Shown in pieces: positions 40,596 through 48,465 of a DNA stretch of 64,000 bases. The stretch lies in NCBI RefSeq assembly GCF_026343125.1, contig NZ_JAPEMB010000001.1, forward strand, positions 5,275,501-5,339,500, read 5' to 3'. The stretch comes from Streptomyces sp. NBC_00094. GTDB taxonomy: Bacteria > Actinomycetota > Actinomycetes > Streptomycetales > Streptomycetaceae. How positions within the stretch are numbered: position 1 is the first letter of the stretch; each line of letters opens with the position of its first letter. The notes under the pieces were generated by a model. That model saw nothing but the letters and a program-made list of their open reading frames with translations, did not search any database and was not told where the DNA came from. The position numbers and the translations under genes are program-made.

Positions 40596-41179
40596 CGGCG
40601 GGCGGGGCGGTCCCCGGCCCGGACGGGCGGCTGCGCTGCCCCTGGGGCCTGTCGACCGAGGACTACGTCGCGTACCACGACGAGGAGTGGGGCCGCCCGG
40701 TCCACGGCGACGACGAGCTCTTCGAGCGGCTCTGCCTCGAGGCCTTCCAGTCGGGCCTGTCGTGGATCACGATCCTGCGCCGCCGCGAGACCTTCCGGCA
40801 GGCCTTCGACGGCTTCCGCATCGCCTCCGTCGCCGCGTTCGGCGAGGCGGACCGGGAGCGGCTCCTCGCCGACGAGGGCATCATCCGCAACCGTGCCAAG
40901 GTCGACGCGACCCTGGCCAACGCGAAGCTGCTCGCCACCTGGTCCCCGGGCGAGCTCGACGCCCTGATCTGGTCCTACGCCCCCGACCCGACCGGCCGCC
41001 CCGTGCCGCGCACGGTCTCCGACGTCCCGGCGGTCACGGACGAGTCCACGGCCCTCTCCAAGGCCCTCAAGAAGCGCGGCCTCCGCTTCATCGGCCCCAC
41101 CACCGCCTACGCCCTGATGCAGGCCTGCGGCCTGGTCGACGACCACGTGCAGGGGTGCGTGGCCCGGGGCGACCGCTAG
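40592..41179 (+). CDS. tag: DNA-3-methyladenine glycosylase I
   Basis: A 195-residue base-excision repair glycosylase. RCPWGLSTEDYVAYHDEEWGRPVHGD contains the N-terminal Cys and conserved Glu-Trp of Tag, FQSGLSWITIL follows, and the HhH-like core ends KKRGLRFIGPTTAYALMQACGLVDDH with the zinc-site His and Cys. The GTG start overlaps the previous stop. The TAG stop abuts copy 3 of the dispersed element (CTAGGGCCTGTCCGG). Confidence 0.94.
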   Translation: MTAGGAVPGPDGRLRCPWGLSTEDYVAYHDEEWGRPVHGDDELFERLCLEAFQSGLSWITILRRRETFRQAFDGFRIASVAAFGEADRERLLADEGIIRNRAKVDATLANAKLLATWSPGELDALIWSYAPDPTGRPVPRTVSDVPAVTDESTALSKALKKRGLRFIGPTTAYALMQACGLVDDHVQGCVARGDR

Positions 41180-41251
41180 GGCCTGTCCGGCTCCAGGGGG
41201 CGTCTTGCCGATCAGGCCGGGGTCCGACCCTGATCCGCAAGGACAGGCCCC
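41177..41251. repeat. Dispersed near-palindromic element, copy 3, starting at the tag stop
   Basis: TAGGGCCTGTCCGG at the left and GGACAGGCCCC at the right form 10-bp inverted ends about 50 bp apart; inside, CCCTGATCCGC matches the complement of the GCGGATCAGGG core of copy 1. The first three bases are the tag stop codon. It lies between convergent genes. Confidence 0.72.
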
Positions 41252-41273
41252 GGGTCTCCCCGGGCGACACCGC

Positions 41274-42077
41274 CTAGCGGCCCAGGTAGCGGGGCTTCTC
41301 CTTGGCGATGAAGGCGCGGACCGCGATCGTGTGGTCCTCCGACGCGCCCGCGAGGGACTGGAGCTCGTCCTCCTTCTCCAGGGCCTCGGCGAGGGAGTGG
41401 TCGGCGCCGTACGCCAGGGACTCCTTCAGGGCCGCGTACGCCACCGTCGGGCCCTGGGCGAGGGTGCGGGCCACCTTCTCGGCCTCGGCGGCGAGGTCGG
41501 CGGCCGGGACGAGACGGTTCACGATGCCGAGCTCGTACGCCTCCTGGGCGGTGATCGAGCGCGGGAAGAGCAGCAGGTCCGACGCCCGGCTCGCGCCGAT
41601 CAGCCGGGGCAGGGTCCAGGACATGCCCGAGTCGGAGGTGAGCGCGACCCCCGCGAAGGACGTGTTGAACGCGGCCGTGTCCGCGACGACCCGGTAGTCC
41701 GCCGCGAGCGCGAAGCCGAAGCCCGCCCCCGCCGCGACACCGTTCACGCCCGCGACGACCGGCTTCCGCATGCCGGTGAGGGCCCTGACGATCGGGTTGT
41801 AGTGGTCGCGGACCGTGTTCATGGTCTCGCGGGTGCCGGACTCCTGGTCCGCCATGAGCAGGCCCACGTGCTCCTTGAGGTCCTGGCCGACACAGAACGC
41901 CCGGTCACCGGCCGCGGTGAGCAGCACGGCCCGTACGGCGGTGTCCGCCGCGGCGGTTTCCGCGGCGTCCCGGAGGGCGACCTTCGCCGCGACATTCATC
42001 GCGTTCATGGCCTCGGGCCGGTTGAGCGTGATGGTGGCGAGCCCGTCGCTCACCTCGTACAGCACCGTGTCGGCCAT
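41274..42077 (-). CDS. Enoyl-CoA hydratase/isomerase family protein
   Basis: A 267-residue crotonase-fold protein. The first oxyanion-hole motif is RAFCVGQDLKE; the second is VNGVAAGAGFGFALAADYRV. At the usual catalytic positions, TSFAGVALTSDSGMSWTLPRLIG has Asp-Ser where hydratases carry Glu, a pattern seen in PaaG-type isomerases, so isomerase activity is possible. The start MADTVLYEV at 42077 has GAAGGG six bases ahead. It converges on tag. The substrate is unknown. Confidence 0.85.
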   Translation of the reverse strand: MADTVLYEVSDGLATITLNRPEAMNAMNVAAKVALRDAAETAAADTAVRAVLLTAAGDRAFCVGQDLKEHVGLLMADQESGTRETMNTVRDHYNPIVRALTGMRKPVVAGVNGVAAGAGFGFALAADYRVVADTAAFNTSFAGVALTSDSGMSWTLPRLIGASRASDLLLFPRSITAQEAYELGIVNRLVPAADLAAEAEKVARTLAQGPTVAYAALKESLAYGADHSLAEALEKEDELQSLAGASEDHTIAVRAFIAKEKPRYLGR

Positions 42078-42389
42078 GGGGTTCCCTTCGCCTCTTTGCG
42101 TGGTTGACCCGCCCAGCATGGCGGAGATCACCCGCACCGCCCATGTGAGCTGCGTCAAACATTTCTGGGCTCCGATGGGATCCAGGGCGGCGCAGTATCG
42201 CAGCCCGATCGCCGAAATGTGGGGTTTTGAGAGAGCGCGTTGCGCAAGCGATGCAGATCGATGTTGGTCATCGGGTCCTGCGATGCGGGATAATGACCTG
42301 GAAGCAATGTGTTCGAAGCCGGTGAAGCGTGCTCCGCATCAAAGAGCTGCCCGGCTGACGATGAGCTGGTTTCAGGAAGGGGAACAAGC
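42078..42389. other. Divergent gene-free region before the DUF3117 gene
   Basis: It contains a comparatively AT-rich centre with GATAAT near 42289-42294 that may be the -10 box of the forward gene. No convincing open frame is present. A longer reading of the DUF3117 frame (from 42309) lacks a ribosome site. Confidence 0.4.
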
Positions 42390-42557
42390 ATGGCGGCCAT
42401 GAAGCCGCGGACGGGTGACGGCCCGCTCGAGGTGACCAAGGAGGGGCGGGGCATCGTCATGCGCGTTCCGCTCGAAGGCGGCGGTCGGCTTGTCGTCGAG
42501 CTGACCCCGGGTGAGGCCGAGGCGCTGGGCGATGCCCTGAAGAAGGTCGTCGGCTGA
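42390..42557 (+). CDS. DUF3117 family protein
   Basis: A 55-residue protein (MAAMKPRTGDGPLEVTKEG start) conserved through actinobacteria and always about this size. GGAAGGGG stands just ahead of the ATG at 42390. It has a likely small beta structure (GIVMRVPLEGGGRLVVEL) then a short helix. M. tuberculosis Rv1211 holds the same place after tagA. The function is unknown. Confidence 0.92.
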   Translation: MAAMKPRTGDGPLEVTKEGRGIVMRVPLEGGGRLVVELTPGEAEALGDALKKVVG

Positions 42558-42579
42558 CCTGATCCTCCTCGATTCCTCG

Positions 42580-42618
42580 CCACTGCCCCGGACGGTTTCC
42601 ACCGTGCCGGGGCAGTGG
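42580..42618 (+). terminator. Terminator after the DUF3117 gene
   Basis: CCACTGCCCCGG and its exact complement form a 12-bp stem around a 15-nt loop that can itself pair (ACGG with CCGT), 22 bp after the stop at 42557. Confidence 0.82.
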
Positions 42619-42636
42619 TGCGTCCGGGGAGGGTCC

Positions 42637-42667
42637 GCGGAGGCGGAGGCGGAGGCGGAGGCGGAGG
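42637..42667 (+). repeat. GGAGGC hexanucleotide repeat
   Basis: Five tandem copies of GGAGGC (with partial copies at the ends) in the 242-bp gap between DUF3117 and the O-methyltransferase. No gene is seen in the gap. The tract is a slippage-prone microsatellite. Confidence 0.85.
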
Positions 42668-42799
42668 GGAAGGCGGGAGTGTGGGGTCCGGGGCCCGGGT
42701 GGGCCCGGAGAGGGTGGTCGGGCTCCCGGGACGCGCTCCCCGGGGCCCTACGGGGCCACTGAGGCCTCCTGAGGGCCTTCCTGGGCCCGGGGGCGGCCG

Positions 42800-43465
42800 T
42801 CAGCCCCGGCGTACCGCGCAGAGCAGGCCGTCGCCCACCGGGAGCAGCGAGGGCACCAGCTCCTGGCTCTCGCGCACCGCGCGCAGCAGCTCGCGGACCC
42901 GCAGGACCTCCGGCGGCTGGGCCGCCGAGTCGACCGTGCGGCCGTCCGCGAAGACTCCCTCGAAGCAGACAAGACCCCCCGGTCGCAGCAGGCGCAACGA
43001 TTCAGCGAGGTAGTCCAGGTACTCCAGGCGGTCGCCGTCGCAGAAGACGAGGTCGTATCCGCCGTCCGCGAGGCGCGGCAGGACGTCGAGGGCGCGGCCG
43101 GGGATGAACCGGGCCCGGTTGCCGGCGAAGCCCGCCGCGCGGAACGCCGTCTTCGCGAACTGCTGACGCTCCGGCTGCAGGTCCACCGTCGTCAGGACCC
43201 CGTCCGGCCGCATCCCGAGCAGCAGATAGATGCCCGACACGCCGGTGCCGGTACCGATCTCCGCCACCGCCTTGGCGTCCGCCGTCGCCGCGAGCAGGCG
43301 CAGCGCGCCACCGGTGCCGGGCGACACCGAGGGCAGCCCTGCCTCCCGGGCCCGGTCCCGGGCCCAGCGCAGAGCTTCGTCCTCGGCGACAAAGGCGTCG
43401 GCGAACGACCAGCTCGTCTGCCGGTTGGCGGTAATGGCCCTCTCCTGTCCCCGTAGTTGACGCAA
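42800..43465 (-). CDS. O-methyltransferase (SAM-dependent, methyltransf_3 type)
   Basis: A 221-residue protein if started at TTG 43465. The SAM site is VAEIGTGTGVSGIYLL, with DLQPERQQFAKTAFRAAG after it and DLVFCDGDRLEYLDYLAESLRLLRPGG as motif II to III. It resembles catechol-type O-methyltransferases. AGGAGAG lies inside the coding frame, six bases before an ATT codon at 43435; the conserved-looking part (TANRQTSWSFADAF) begins there, so an ATT start giving 211 residues is possible. It is divergent from sigE, as Rv1220c is in M. tuberculosis (215 residues). Confidence 0.87.
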   Translation of the reverse strand: MRQLRGQERAITANRQTSWSFADAFVAEDEALRWARDRAREAGLPSVSPGTGGALRLLAATADAKAVAEIGTGTGVSGIYLLLGMRPDGVLTTVDLQPERQQFAKTAFRAAGFAGNRARFIPGRALDVLPRLADGGYDLVFCDGDRLEYLDYLAESLRLLRPGGLVCFEGVFADGRTVDSAAQPPEVLRVRELLRAVRESQELVPSLLPVGDGLLCAVRRG

Positions 43466-43607
43466 CGGTGACTGTATCCGCTGTCAGCGGGAACCCGCAG
43501 ATGGGACCGGGCGTTCATAGGAGGCAGGGAGCGACTGGAGACGGCCGGGCGAGCCGGTTCCAAATTCGCGTAAAGATTCTTATCCGGAGCTAACGGGCGA
43601 GGTGGCT

Positions 43608-44366
43608 ATGGTAGGGGCTCCACTGGACACCACCAGAGCCGACAGGGGAGGTGCGGCTGCGCCTGAGGATCGGGGAGGAGTGCTTCGGCGTCTTCTCAGG
43701 TCGGCGGGTGAGCCGAAATCCGTGACCGACACCGCTGACCGAATCCGCTCCACCGACTCCGCTCCCACCACCGCGACCTTCGCATCGGATGCGGAATCGC
43801 AGGCGTGGACTCCGCCCACCTGGGAGGAGATCGTCAGCACGCACAGTGGCCGGGTCTACCGCCTCGCCTACCGCCTCACGGGAAACCAGCACGACGCCGA
43901 GGACCTGACACAAGAGGTCTTCGTCCGCGTCTTCCGCTCGCTGTCGACGTACACGCCGGGCACCTTCGAGGGCTGGCTGCACCGCATCACCACCAATCTC
44001 TTCCTCGACATGGTCCGTCGCAAGCAGCGCATCCGTTTCGACGCGCTCGCCGACGACGCCGCCGAGCGGCTGCCCAGCCGTGAGCCGTCGCCGCAGCAGG
44101 TGTTCAACGACACCCACTTCGACGCCGACGTCCAGCAGGCCCTCGACACCCTCGCGCCCGAGTTCCGTGCCGCGGTCGTCCTCTGCGACATCGAAGGACT
44201 GTCGTACGAGGAGATCGCCGCGACCCTCGGCGTGAAGCTCGGCACCGTCCGCAGCCGGATCCACCGTGGGCGCTCCCACCTGCGCAAGGCTCTCAAGCAC
44301 CGCTCGCCCGAGGCTCGGGCGGAGCGTGCCCTCGCCTCCGTCGGATGGGAGGCAGGGACAGCGTGA
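43608..44366 (+). CDS. sigE: ECF RNA polymerase sigma factor, SigE type
   Basis: A 252-residue sigma factor with an unusually long N-terminal extension of about 75 residues before region 2 (EEIVSTHSGRVYRLAYRLTGNQHDAEDLTQEVFVRVF). Region 4 includes AAVVLCDIEGLSYEEIAATLGVKLGTVRSRIHRGRSHLRKAL. The ATG at 43608 follows GAGGTGG; a GTG at 43602 and a later GTG near 43722 are alternatives, and several starts are known for the M. tuberculosis orthologue. The downstream rseA, htrA and tatB repeat the Rv1221-Rv1224 order. The name follows that orthologue; S. coelicolor uses sigE for a different gene. Confidence 0.93.
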   Translation: MVGAPLDTTRADRGGAAAPEDRGGVLRRLLRSAGEPKSVTDTADRIRSTDSAPTTATFASDAESQAWTPPTWEEIVSTHSGRVYRLAYRLTGNQHDAEDLTQEVFVRVFRSLSTYTPGTFEGWLHRITTNLFLDMVRRKQRIRFDALADDAAERLPSREPSPQQVFNDTHFDADVQQALDTLAPEFRAAVVLCDIEGLSYEEIAATLGVKLGTVRSRIHRGRSHLRKALKHRSPEARAERALASVGWEAGTA

Positions 44367-45283
44367 GCGGCACACGCCCCTCCTCGCAGACCCCCGCGGA
44401 ACACCACCTCGGGGACCGGCTCGCCGCGCTCGTCGACGGCGAGCTCGGCCACGACGCCCGGGAGCGGGTGCTCGCGCACCTCGCGACCTGTCCGCGCTGC
44501 AAGGCCGAAGCCGACGCGCAGCGCACCGTCAAGAGCGTCTTCGCCTCCACGGCGCCCCCGCCGCCCTCGGAGGGCTTCCTCGCCCGGCTCCAGGGGTTGC
44601 CCGGGGGACCAGGTGAGCCGTCGGGCGGTCCCGGCGGCCCCGGAGTACCGCGCGGACCCCTCGAAGAGCTGCTCTCCGGAGGGCTGCTCTCCGGAGGGCT
44701 GAAGTCCGACGGCTTCGCCACCGCGGCGGTCGTCACCCCGCGCTCTCCGCACCCCGGCACCGGCTTCCGTATCGCCGAGGTCGGCGACCGCGCCTCCGGC
44801 ACGTCCGGGCGGGGGCGGCGCTTCGCCTTCGCGGCGGCCAGCGCCGTCTCGTTCGCGGCGATCGCCCTCGGCGGCACGCTGCCGGCGGAGACCTCGCTGA
44901 CCGCGAGCGGACGCGGCGGCCAGGGCACGGGCAGCGCGGTCACCCCGCTGCGCGCCACGGCCACCGGCGGCGTCCAGGGCACGGGTGCCGTTCGCGGCAC
45001 GCGCTCCGGCGAGCGTTCGGGCGGCGCGCAGTCCGTCGCCGAGGAACTGCTCACCCCGCTCGGGGCCCGCGCCGACACCCCCGTCGGCCGGTCTCCCGTG
45101 GGCGCCGCGTCCTCGCACGCGGTTCCGCCGGCGGCGGCACGGCTCCAGTACCCGGCCATGCAGTCGTACCTCGCCCTCTCGCCGTTCATACGACCGACGG
45201 GTCCGGCCCTCGAACTGGCCTTCGCCCCCGGGCCCAGGCCGGCGGTCGGCCCGACGATCGGACCGCTCGGCTCCCACCGCTGA
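44363..45283 (+). CDS. rseA: Membrane-bound zinc-type anti-sigma factor
   Basis: A 306-residue protein. The ZAS motif is HLATCPRC (His-x3-Cys-x2-Cys) inside LGDRLAALVDGELGHDARERVLAHLATCPRCKAEADAQ, the domain that holds ECF sigma factors. A Gly/Pro-rich linker follows, a single membrane helix lies near residues 155-175 (FAFAAASAVSFAAIALGG), and the outer part is low-complexity. The GTG overlaps the sigE stop (GTGA), which would balance sigma and anti-sigma synthesis. The serine protease encoded next is a likely component of the release pathway. Confidence 0.9.
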   Translation: MSGTRPSSQTPAEHHLGDRLAALVDGELGHDARERVLAHLATCPRCKAEADAQRTVKSVFASTAPPPPSEGFLARLQGLPGGPGEPSGGPGGPGVPRGPLEELLSGGLLSGGLKSDGFATAAVVTPRSPHPGTGFRIAEVGDRASGTSGRGRRFAFAAASAVSFAAIALGGTLPAETSLTASGRGGQGTGSAVTPLRATATGGVQGTGAVRGTRSGERSGGAQSVAEELLTPLGARADTPVGRSPVGAASSHAVPPAAARLQYPAMQSYLALSPFIRPTGPALELAFAPGPRPAVGPTIGPLGSHR

Positions 45284-45359
45284 CGCGCGACCTGGTTGAA
45301 TCCATGGACAGGGGCGCCCGAGCCAGGGGCGCGGACGGGTCAGCGGTTGCGGGGAGAGC

Positions 45360-47096
45360 ATGAACGACGGGAAGCCGAACTGGTGGAGCCGGCCTTCGAC
45401 GGAACCGGAGGCGGCGCGGATACCCACGCCGCCTTCGACCGACGGCGGTGACGGCGACGGTGACTTCCCCCTGCCCGCGCCCCACCCCCCGGTCGAGGCC
45501 GGGGACGGGGCCGAGCTCACGGACAGCGCCGCCGGGCCCGAGGCCGGGACGGCGACGGGAGCGGTGACCGGGGCGGAGCCTCGCTCCGAGGCCGTACCCC
45601 CCGTCCTGCTGACCAAGGGCGAGGCCGCCGAGACGGGCCCCGCGCCCGCCGCCCCGGTGGCCGACGCCCCGCAGGCCCCGGCCGAGCCCGCGCAGCTCGC
45701 TCCCCAGGCCCAGACCCAGCCCCTGCACGCGCCCGACGAGTACCGGACGCCGCCCTACGGCGAGCCCGGCCCGTGGGCGCCTGCGCCGCCCGTGCAGCAC
45801 CCCGCGGGCCCCGTACCGCCGCAGCCGCAGCCGCAGGCCGCCGTGCCGCCCGTACCGCCGCAGCCCCAGCCGCAGGCCGCCGTGCCGCCCGTACCGCCGC
45901 AGCAGGGCGGCACCGCCCCCTGGATGCAGTACGACCCCTGGGGCGCGGGTGTCGGCCTCGCGCCGGCGCCCGCGAAGAAGTCCCGGAAGGGGCTCGCGCT
46001 CACGGGGGCGCTCGTCTTCGCCCTCGTCACCGGCGTCATCGGCGGCGGCATCGGCGCCTACGTCGAGCGGAACGGCGGGCTCACCACGGTCGAGCTGCCC
46101 CAGGCCGACGCAGGCGACACCGACCGCGCCCCCGAGAGCATCGCCGGGATCGCCGCAGGCGCCCTGCCCGGCGTCGTCACCCTGCACGTCAGCGGCGGCG
46201 GCTCCTCCGGCACCGGGACCGGCTTCGTCCTGGACACCAAGGGCCACATCCTCACCAACAACCACGTGGTCGACGCGGCCGAGTCCTCCGGGAACATCTC
46301 CGTGACGTTCTCCAGCGGCGAGACCGCCCGCGCCAAGATCGTCGGCAAGGACGCCGGATACGACCTCGCCGTCGTCCAGGTCACGGGCGTCTCCGGCCTC
46401 AAGGCGCTGCCCCTCGGCAACTCCGACAACGTCCGCGTCGGCGACCCCGTCGTCGCGATCGGCGCCCCCTTCGACCTCTCCAACACCGTGACCTCCGGGA
46501 TCATCAGCGCCAAGGAGCGCCCGATCACCGCCGGCGGCGAGAAGGGCGATGGCACGGACGTCAGCTACGTCGACGCCCTGCAGACCGACGCCCCCATCAA
46601 CCCGGGCAACTCCGGCGGCCCGCTGCTCGACTCCAAGGGCCGGGTCATCGGCATCAACAGCGCGATCCGTGCCGCCGGCGGCTCCGGTGACGGCGACGGG
46701 GGCGGAGGCGCCCAGGCAGGCTCCATCGGCCTCGGCTTCGCCATACCGATCAACCAGGGCAAGCGCGTCGCCGAGGAGCTCATCAACACCGGCAAGGCCA
46801 CCCACCCCGTCATCGGTGTGAGCCTCGACATGCAGTTCAACGGCGACGGCGCCCGCGTCGGCGACAAGGGCAAGGACGGCGCCGCCTCCGTCACCCCCGG
46901 CGGTCCGGCGGCCCAGGCGGGGCTCCGGCCCGGTGACGTCATCACCAAGGTCGACGGCCAGCGGGTGCACAACGGCGAGGAGCTGATCGTGAAGATCCGC
47001 GCCCACCGTCCCGGCGACAAGCTGCGGCTCACCCTGACCCGTGACGGCAAAGAGCTGACAAAGACGTTGACCCTCGGTTCCTCACAGGGCACCTGA
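45360..47096 (+). CDS. htrA: HtrA/DegP-type membrane serine protease
   Basis: A 578-residue protein. About 200 cytoplasmic residues are rich in Pro, Ala and Gln (including VPPQPQPQAA repeats); one membrane helix lies near residues 205-232; then comes a trypsin-like domain with His in TNNHVVDAA, Asp in GYDLAVVQV and Ser in NPGNSGGPL. A C-terminal PDZ domain follows (GVSLDMQFNG to KTLTLGSS). The ATG follows GGGGAGAG. It belongs to the sigE-rseA-htrA-tatB set and probably handles misfolded exported proteins and the anti-sigma signal. Confidence 0.94.
   Translation: MNDGKPNWWSRPSTEPEAARIPTPPSTDGGDGDGDFPLPAPHPPVEAGDGAELTDSAAGPEAGTATGAVTGAEPRSEAVPPVLLTKGEAAETGPAPAAPVADAPQAPAEPAQLAPQAQTQPLHAPDEYRTPPYGEPGPWAPAPPVQHPAGPVPPQPQPQAAVPPVPPQPQPQAAVPPVPPQQGGTAPWMQYDPWGAGVGLAPAPAKKSRKGLALTGALVFALVTGVIGGGIGAYVERNGGLTTVELPQADAGDTDRAPESIAGIAAGALPGVVTLHVSGGGSSGTGTGFVLDTKGHILTNNHVVDAAESSGNISVTFSSGETARAKIVGKDAGYDLAVVQVTGVSGLKALPLGNSDNVRVGDPVVAIGAPFDLSNTVTSGIISAKERPITAGGEKGDGTDVSYVDALQTDAPINPGNSGGPLLDSKGRVIGINSAIRAAGGSGDGDGGGGAQAGSIGLGFAIPINQGKRVAEELINTGKATHPVIGVSLDMQFNGDGARVGDKGKDGAASVTPGGPAAQAGLRPGDVITKVDGQRVHNGEELIVKIRAHRPGDKLRLTLTRDGKELTKTLTLGSSQGT
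45826..45906 (+). repeat. In-frame Pro/Gln repeat in htrA
   Basis: A 36-bp unit containing CCGCAGCCGCAGGCCGCCGT is present twice with partial copies, encoding VPPQPQPQAA repeats in the cytoplasmic N-terminal region. Confidence 0.75.
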
Positions 47097-47119
47097 GTGC
47101 CATGTGGTGGACGTCGCAA

Positions 47120-47149
47120 GGTACCCGTCCGACAGTTTCGGCGGGTACC
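47120..47149 (+). terminator. Hairpin between htrA and tatB
   Basis: GGTACCCG(T)CCGA pairs with TCGG(C)GGGTACC around CAGTT. Being close to the tatB ribosome site, it may attenuate rather than fully terminate. Confidence 0.5.
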
Positions 47150-47187
47150 GTGGACCGGGCCCTGGACCGGCATGAAGGAGCTACTAG

Positions 47188-47643
47188 GTGTTCAGCGACA
47201 TAGGCGCACTCGAGCTGGTGGCCCTCGTGGTCCTCGCCGTGCTCGTCTTCGGGCCGGACAAGCTCCCGAAGGTGATCCAGGACGTCTCGCGTTTCGTCCG
47301 GAAGGTCCGTGACTTCTCGGACAGCGCGAAGGAGGACATCCGCAGCGAGCTGGGACCGGAGTTCAAGGACTTCGAGTTCGAGGACCTCAACCCCAAGACG
47401 TTCCTCCGCAAGCAGCTGGACGGGAACGAGGACCTCAAGGAGCTCAAGGAGCTGCGGGGCACGTTCGACCTCAAGAAGGAGATCGACGAGGTCGCCGACG
47501 CGGTCCACGGCCGCGAGCCCCAGCCCTCGGCCGTCAACGGCTCCGCCAACGGCAGCTCCGGCGGCGGCACCCCCGAGCTCCTCAAGAAGCAGGACAAGCC
47601 GGACACCGGCGAGCGCCCTCCGTACGACTCCGACGCGACCTGA
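47188..47643 (+). CDS. tatB: Sec-independent protein translocase TatB
   Basis: A 151-residue protein: FSDIGALELVALVVLAVLVFGPDKLPKVI is the TatB N-terminal helix with the conserved Glu and the FGP hinge, followed by a long amphipathic region and a polar C-terminus. TatA proteins are shorter and have a different hinge context. The GTG at 47188 follows AAGGAG seven bases upstream. It guides folded, twin-arginine substrates to TatC, and lies at the end of the envelope-stress operon as in mycobacteria. Confidence 0.93.
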   Translation: MFSDIGALELVALVVLAVLVFGPDKLPKVIQDVSRFVRKVRDFSDSAKEDIRSELGPEFKDFEFEDLNPKTFLRKQLDGNEDLKELKELRGTFDLKKEIDEVADAVHGREPQPSAVNGSANGSSGGGTPELLKKQDKPDTGERPPYDSDAT

Positions 47644-47717
47644 CGACGGGCTGTCACCGACCGGACGCGTCCGGGTGGCTATCCTCCCTCTGTTGACGGA
47701 ACGAGGAGGCGGCCGAG

Positions 47718-48344
47718 TTGGAGACCACGAGTCGGGTGGAGGGCGTACCCACTGCCCGGCGGACCCCCGAGGGCTATCTGCGCGCGCCCTTCGCCTGGTA
47801 CGGCCTCGACGAGGCGTTCACCGGGCCGCGTTGGCTGATGCAGGTCGGCACGGCGGCGGACGGCAGCGTGCAGCACGGATCGACGGGGCACGGTGACGCG
47901 CCGTCCATAAAGTCGGACGCCGGCAGCGCGGAGAAGGAGCGTTTCGCGGTCGTCGTGACCGTCGCGGCGAGCCCGGTGCGGCGGACCGGCGACGGTACGG
48001 GCGTCCTCGACGCCACCACGGTCTCCTCCGCCGCCTGGCTGGCGGGCTCCGGACTCCTCGTCCGCACCTGGCCGGCCTCGCTGGACCACGGGATGCGCGA
48101 CAACTGGCTGGACCAGCAGACGGAGACGGCCTTCGAGCTGGCCGACGACCTCGACGGGCCCGCCTGGTCGACGCTGTCGCTGCCCGTGGACGGAGTCCCG
48201 ATGCCGTTCCACTACCGCGAGTCCGAGTTCGGCTGGGTACTCGCCGGATCGGCCGCGGGGGTGCACATCGGGGCCTACGGGCGGGGGATGAGCGCGTACG
48301 GGCTCGGGTTCTCGCAGATCAAGGATCTTGAGGCGTACGCCTGA
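47718..48344 (+). CDS. Conserved hypothetical protein
   Basis: A 208-residue protein without signal peptide or membrane helix, starting at TTG 47718 with AGGAGG eight bases upstream. It contains GYLRAPFAWYGLDEAF, a Trp-rich centre (LVRTWPASLDHGMRDNWLDQQTETAFELADDLDGPAWSTL, here described in part) and a C-terminal AGVHIGAYGRGMSAYGLGFSQI. No family recognised. A TATCCT box about 33 bp upstream may be its promoter, giving separate transcription from tatB. A classic terminator follows. Confidence 0.75.
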   Translation: METTSRVEGVPTARRTPEGYLRAPFAWYGLDEAFTGPRWLMQVGTAADGSVQHGSTGHGDAPSIKSDAGSAEKERFAVVVTVAASPVRRTGDGTGVLDATTVSSAAWLAGSGLLVRTWPASLDHGMRDNWLDQQTETAFELADDLDGPAWSTLSLPVDGVPMPFHYRESEFGWVLAGSAAGVHIGAYGRGMSAYGLGFSQIKDLEAYA

Positions 48345-48352
48345 CGGCACGA

Positions 48353-48382
48353 AAAGGGCGCCCTCGCTCGGGGGCGCCCTTC
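48353..48382 (+). terminator. Terminator of the hypothetical gene
   Basis: AAAGGGCGCCC and GGGCGCCCTT pair around TCGCTCG, 9 bp after the stop at 48344. Confidence 0.88.
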
Positions 48383-48412
48383 ACGCTGTGCGGCCACTGC
48401 GGGCCCGGTGGT

Positions 48413-48461
48413 GGGTTGTGCCCACCCGTTCCGCCCCCGGCGGAACGCATGCCCACAACCC
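48413..48461 (-). terminator. Nested terminator hairpin at the mrp 3' end
   Basis: An outer stem GGGTTGTG/CACAACCC encloses an inner stem CGTTCCGCC/GGCGGAACG with the loop CCC. It ends 5 bp from the mrp stop, on the side expected for a reverse-strand terminator. Confidence 0.8.
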
Positions 48462-48465
48462 GGTC

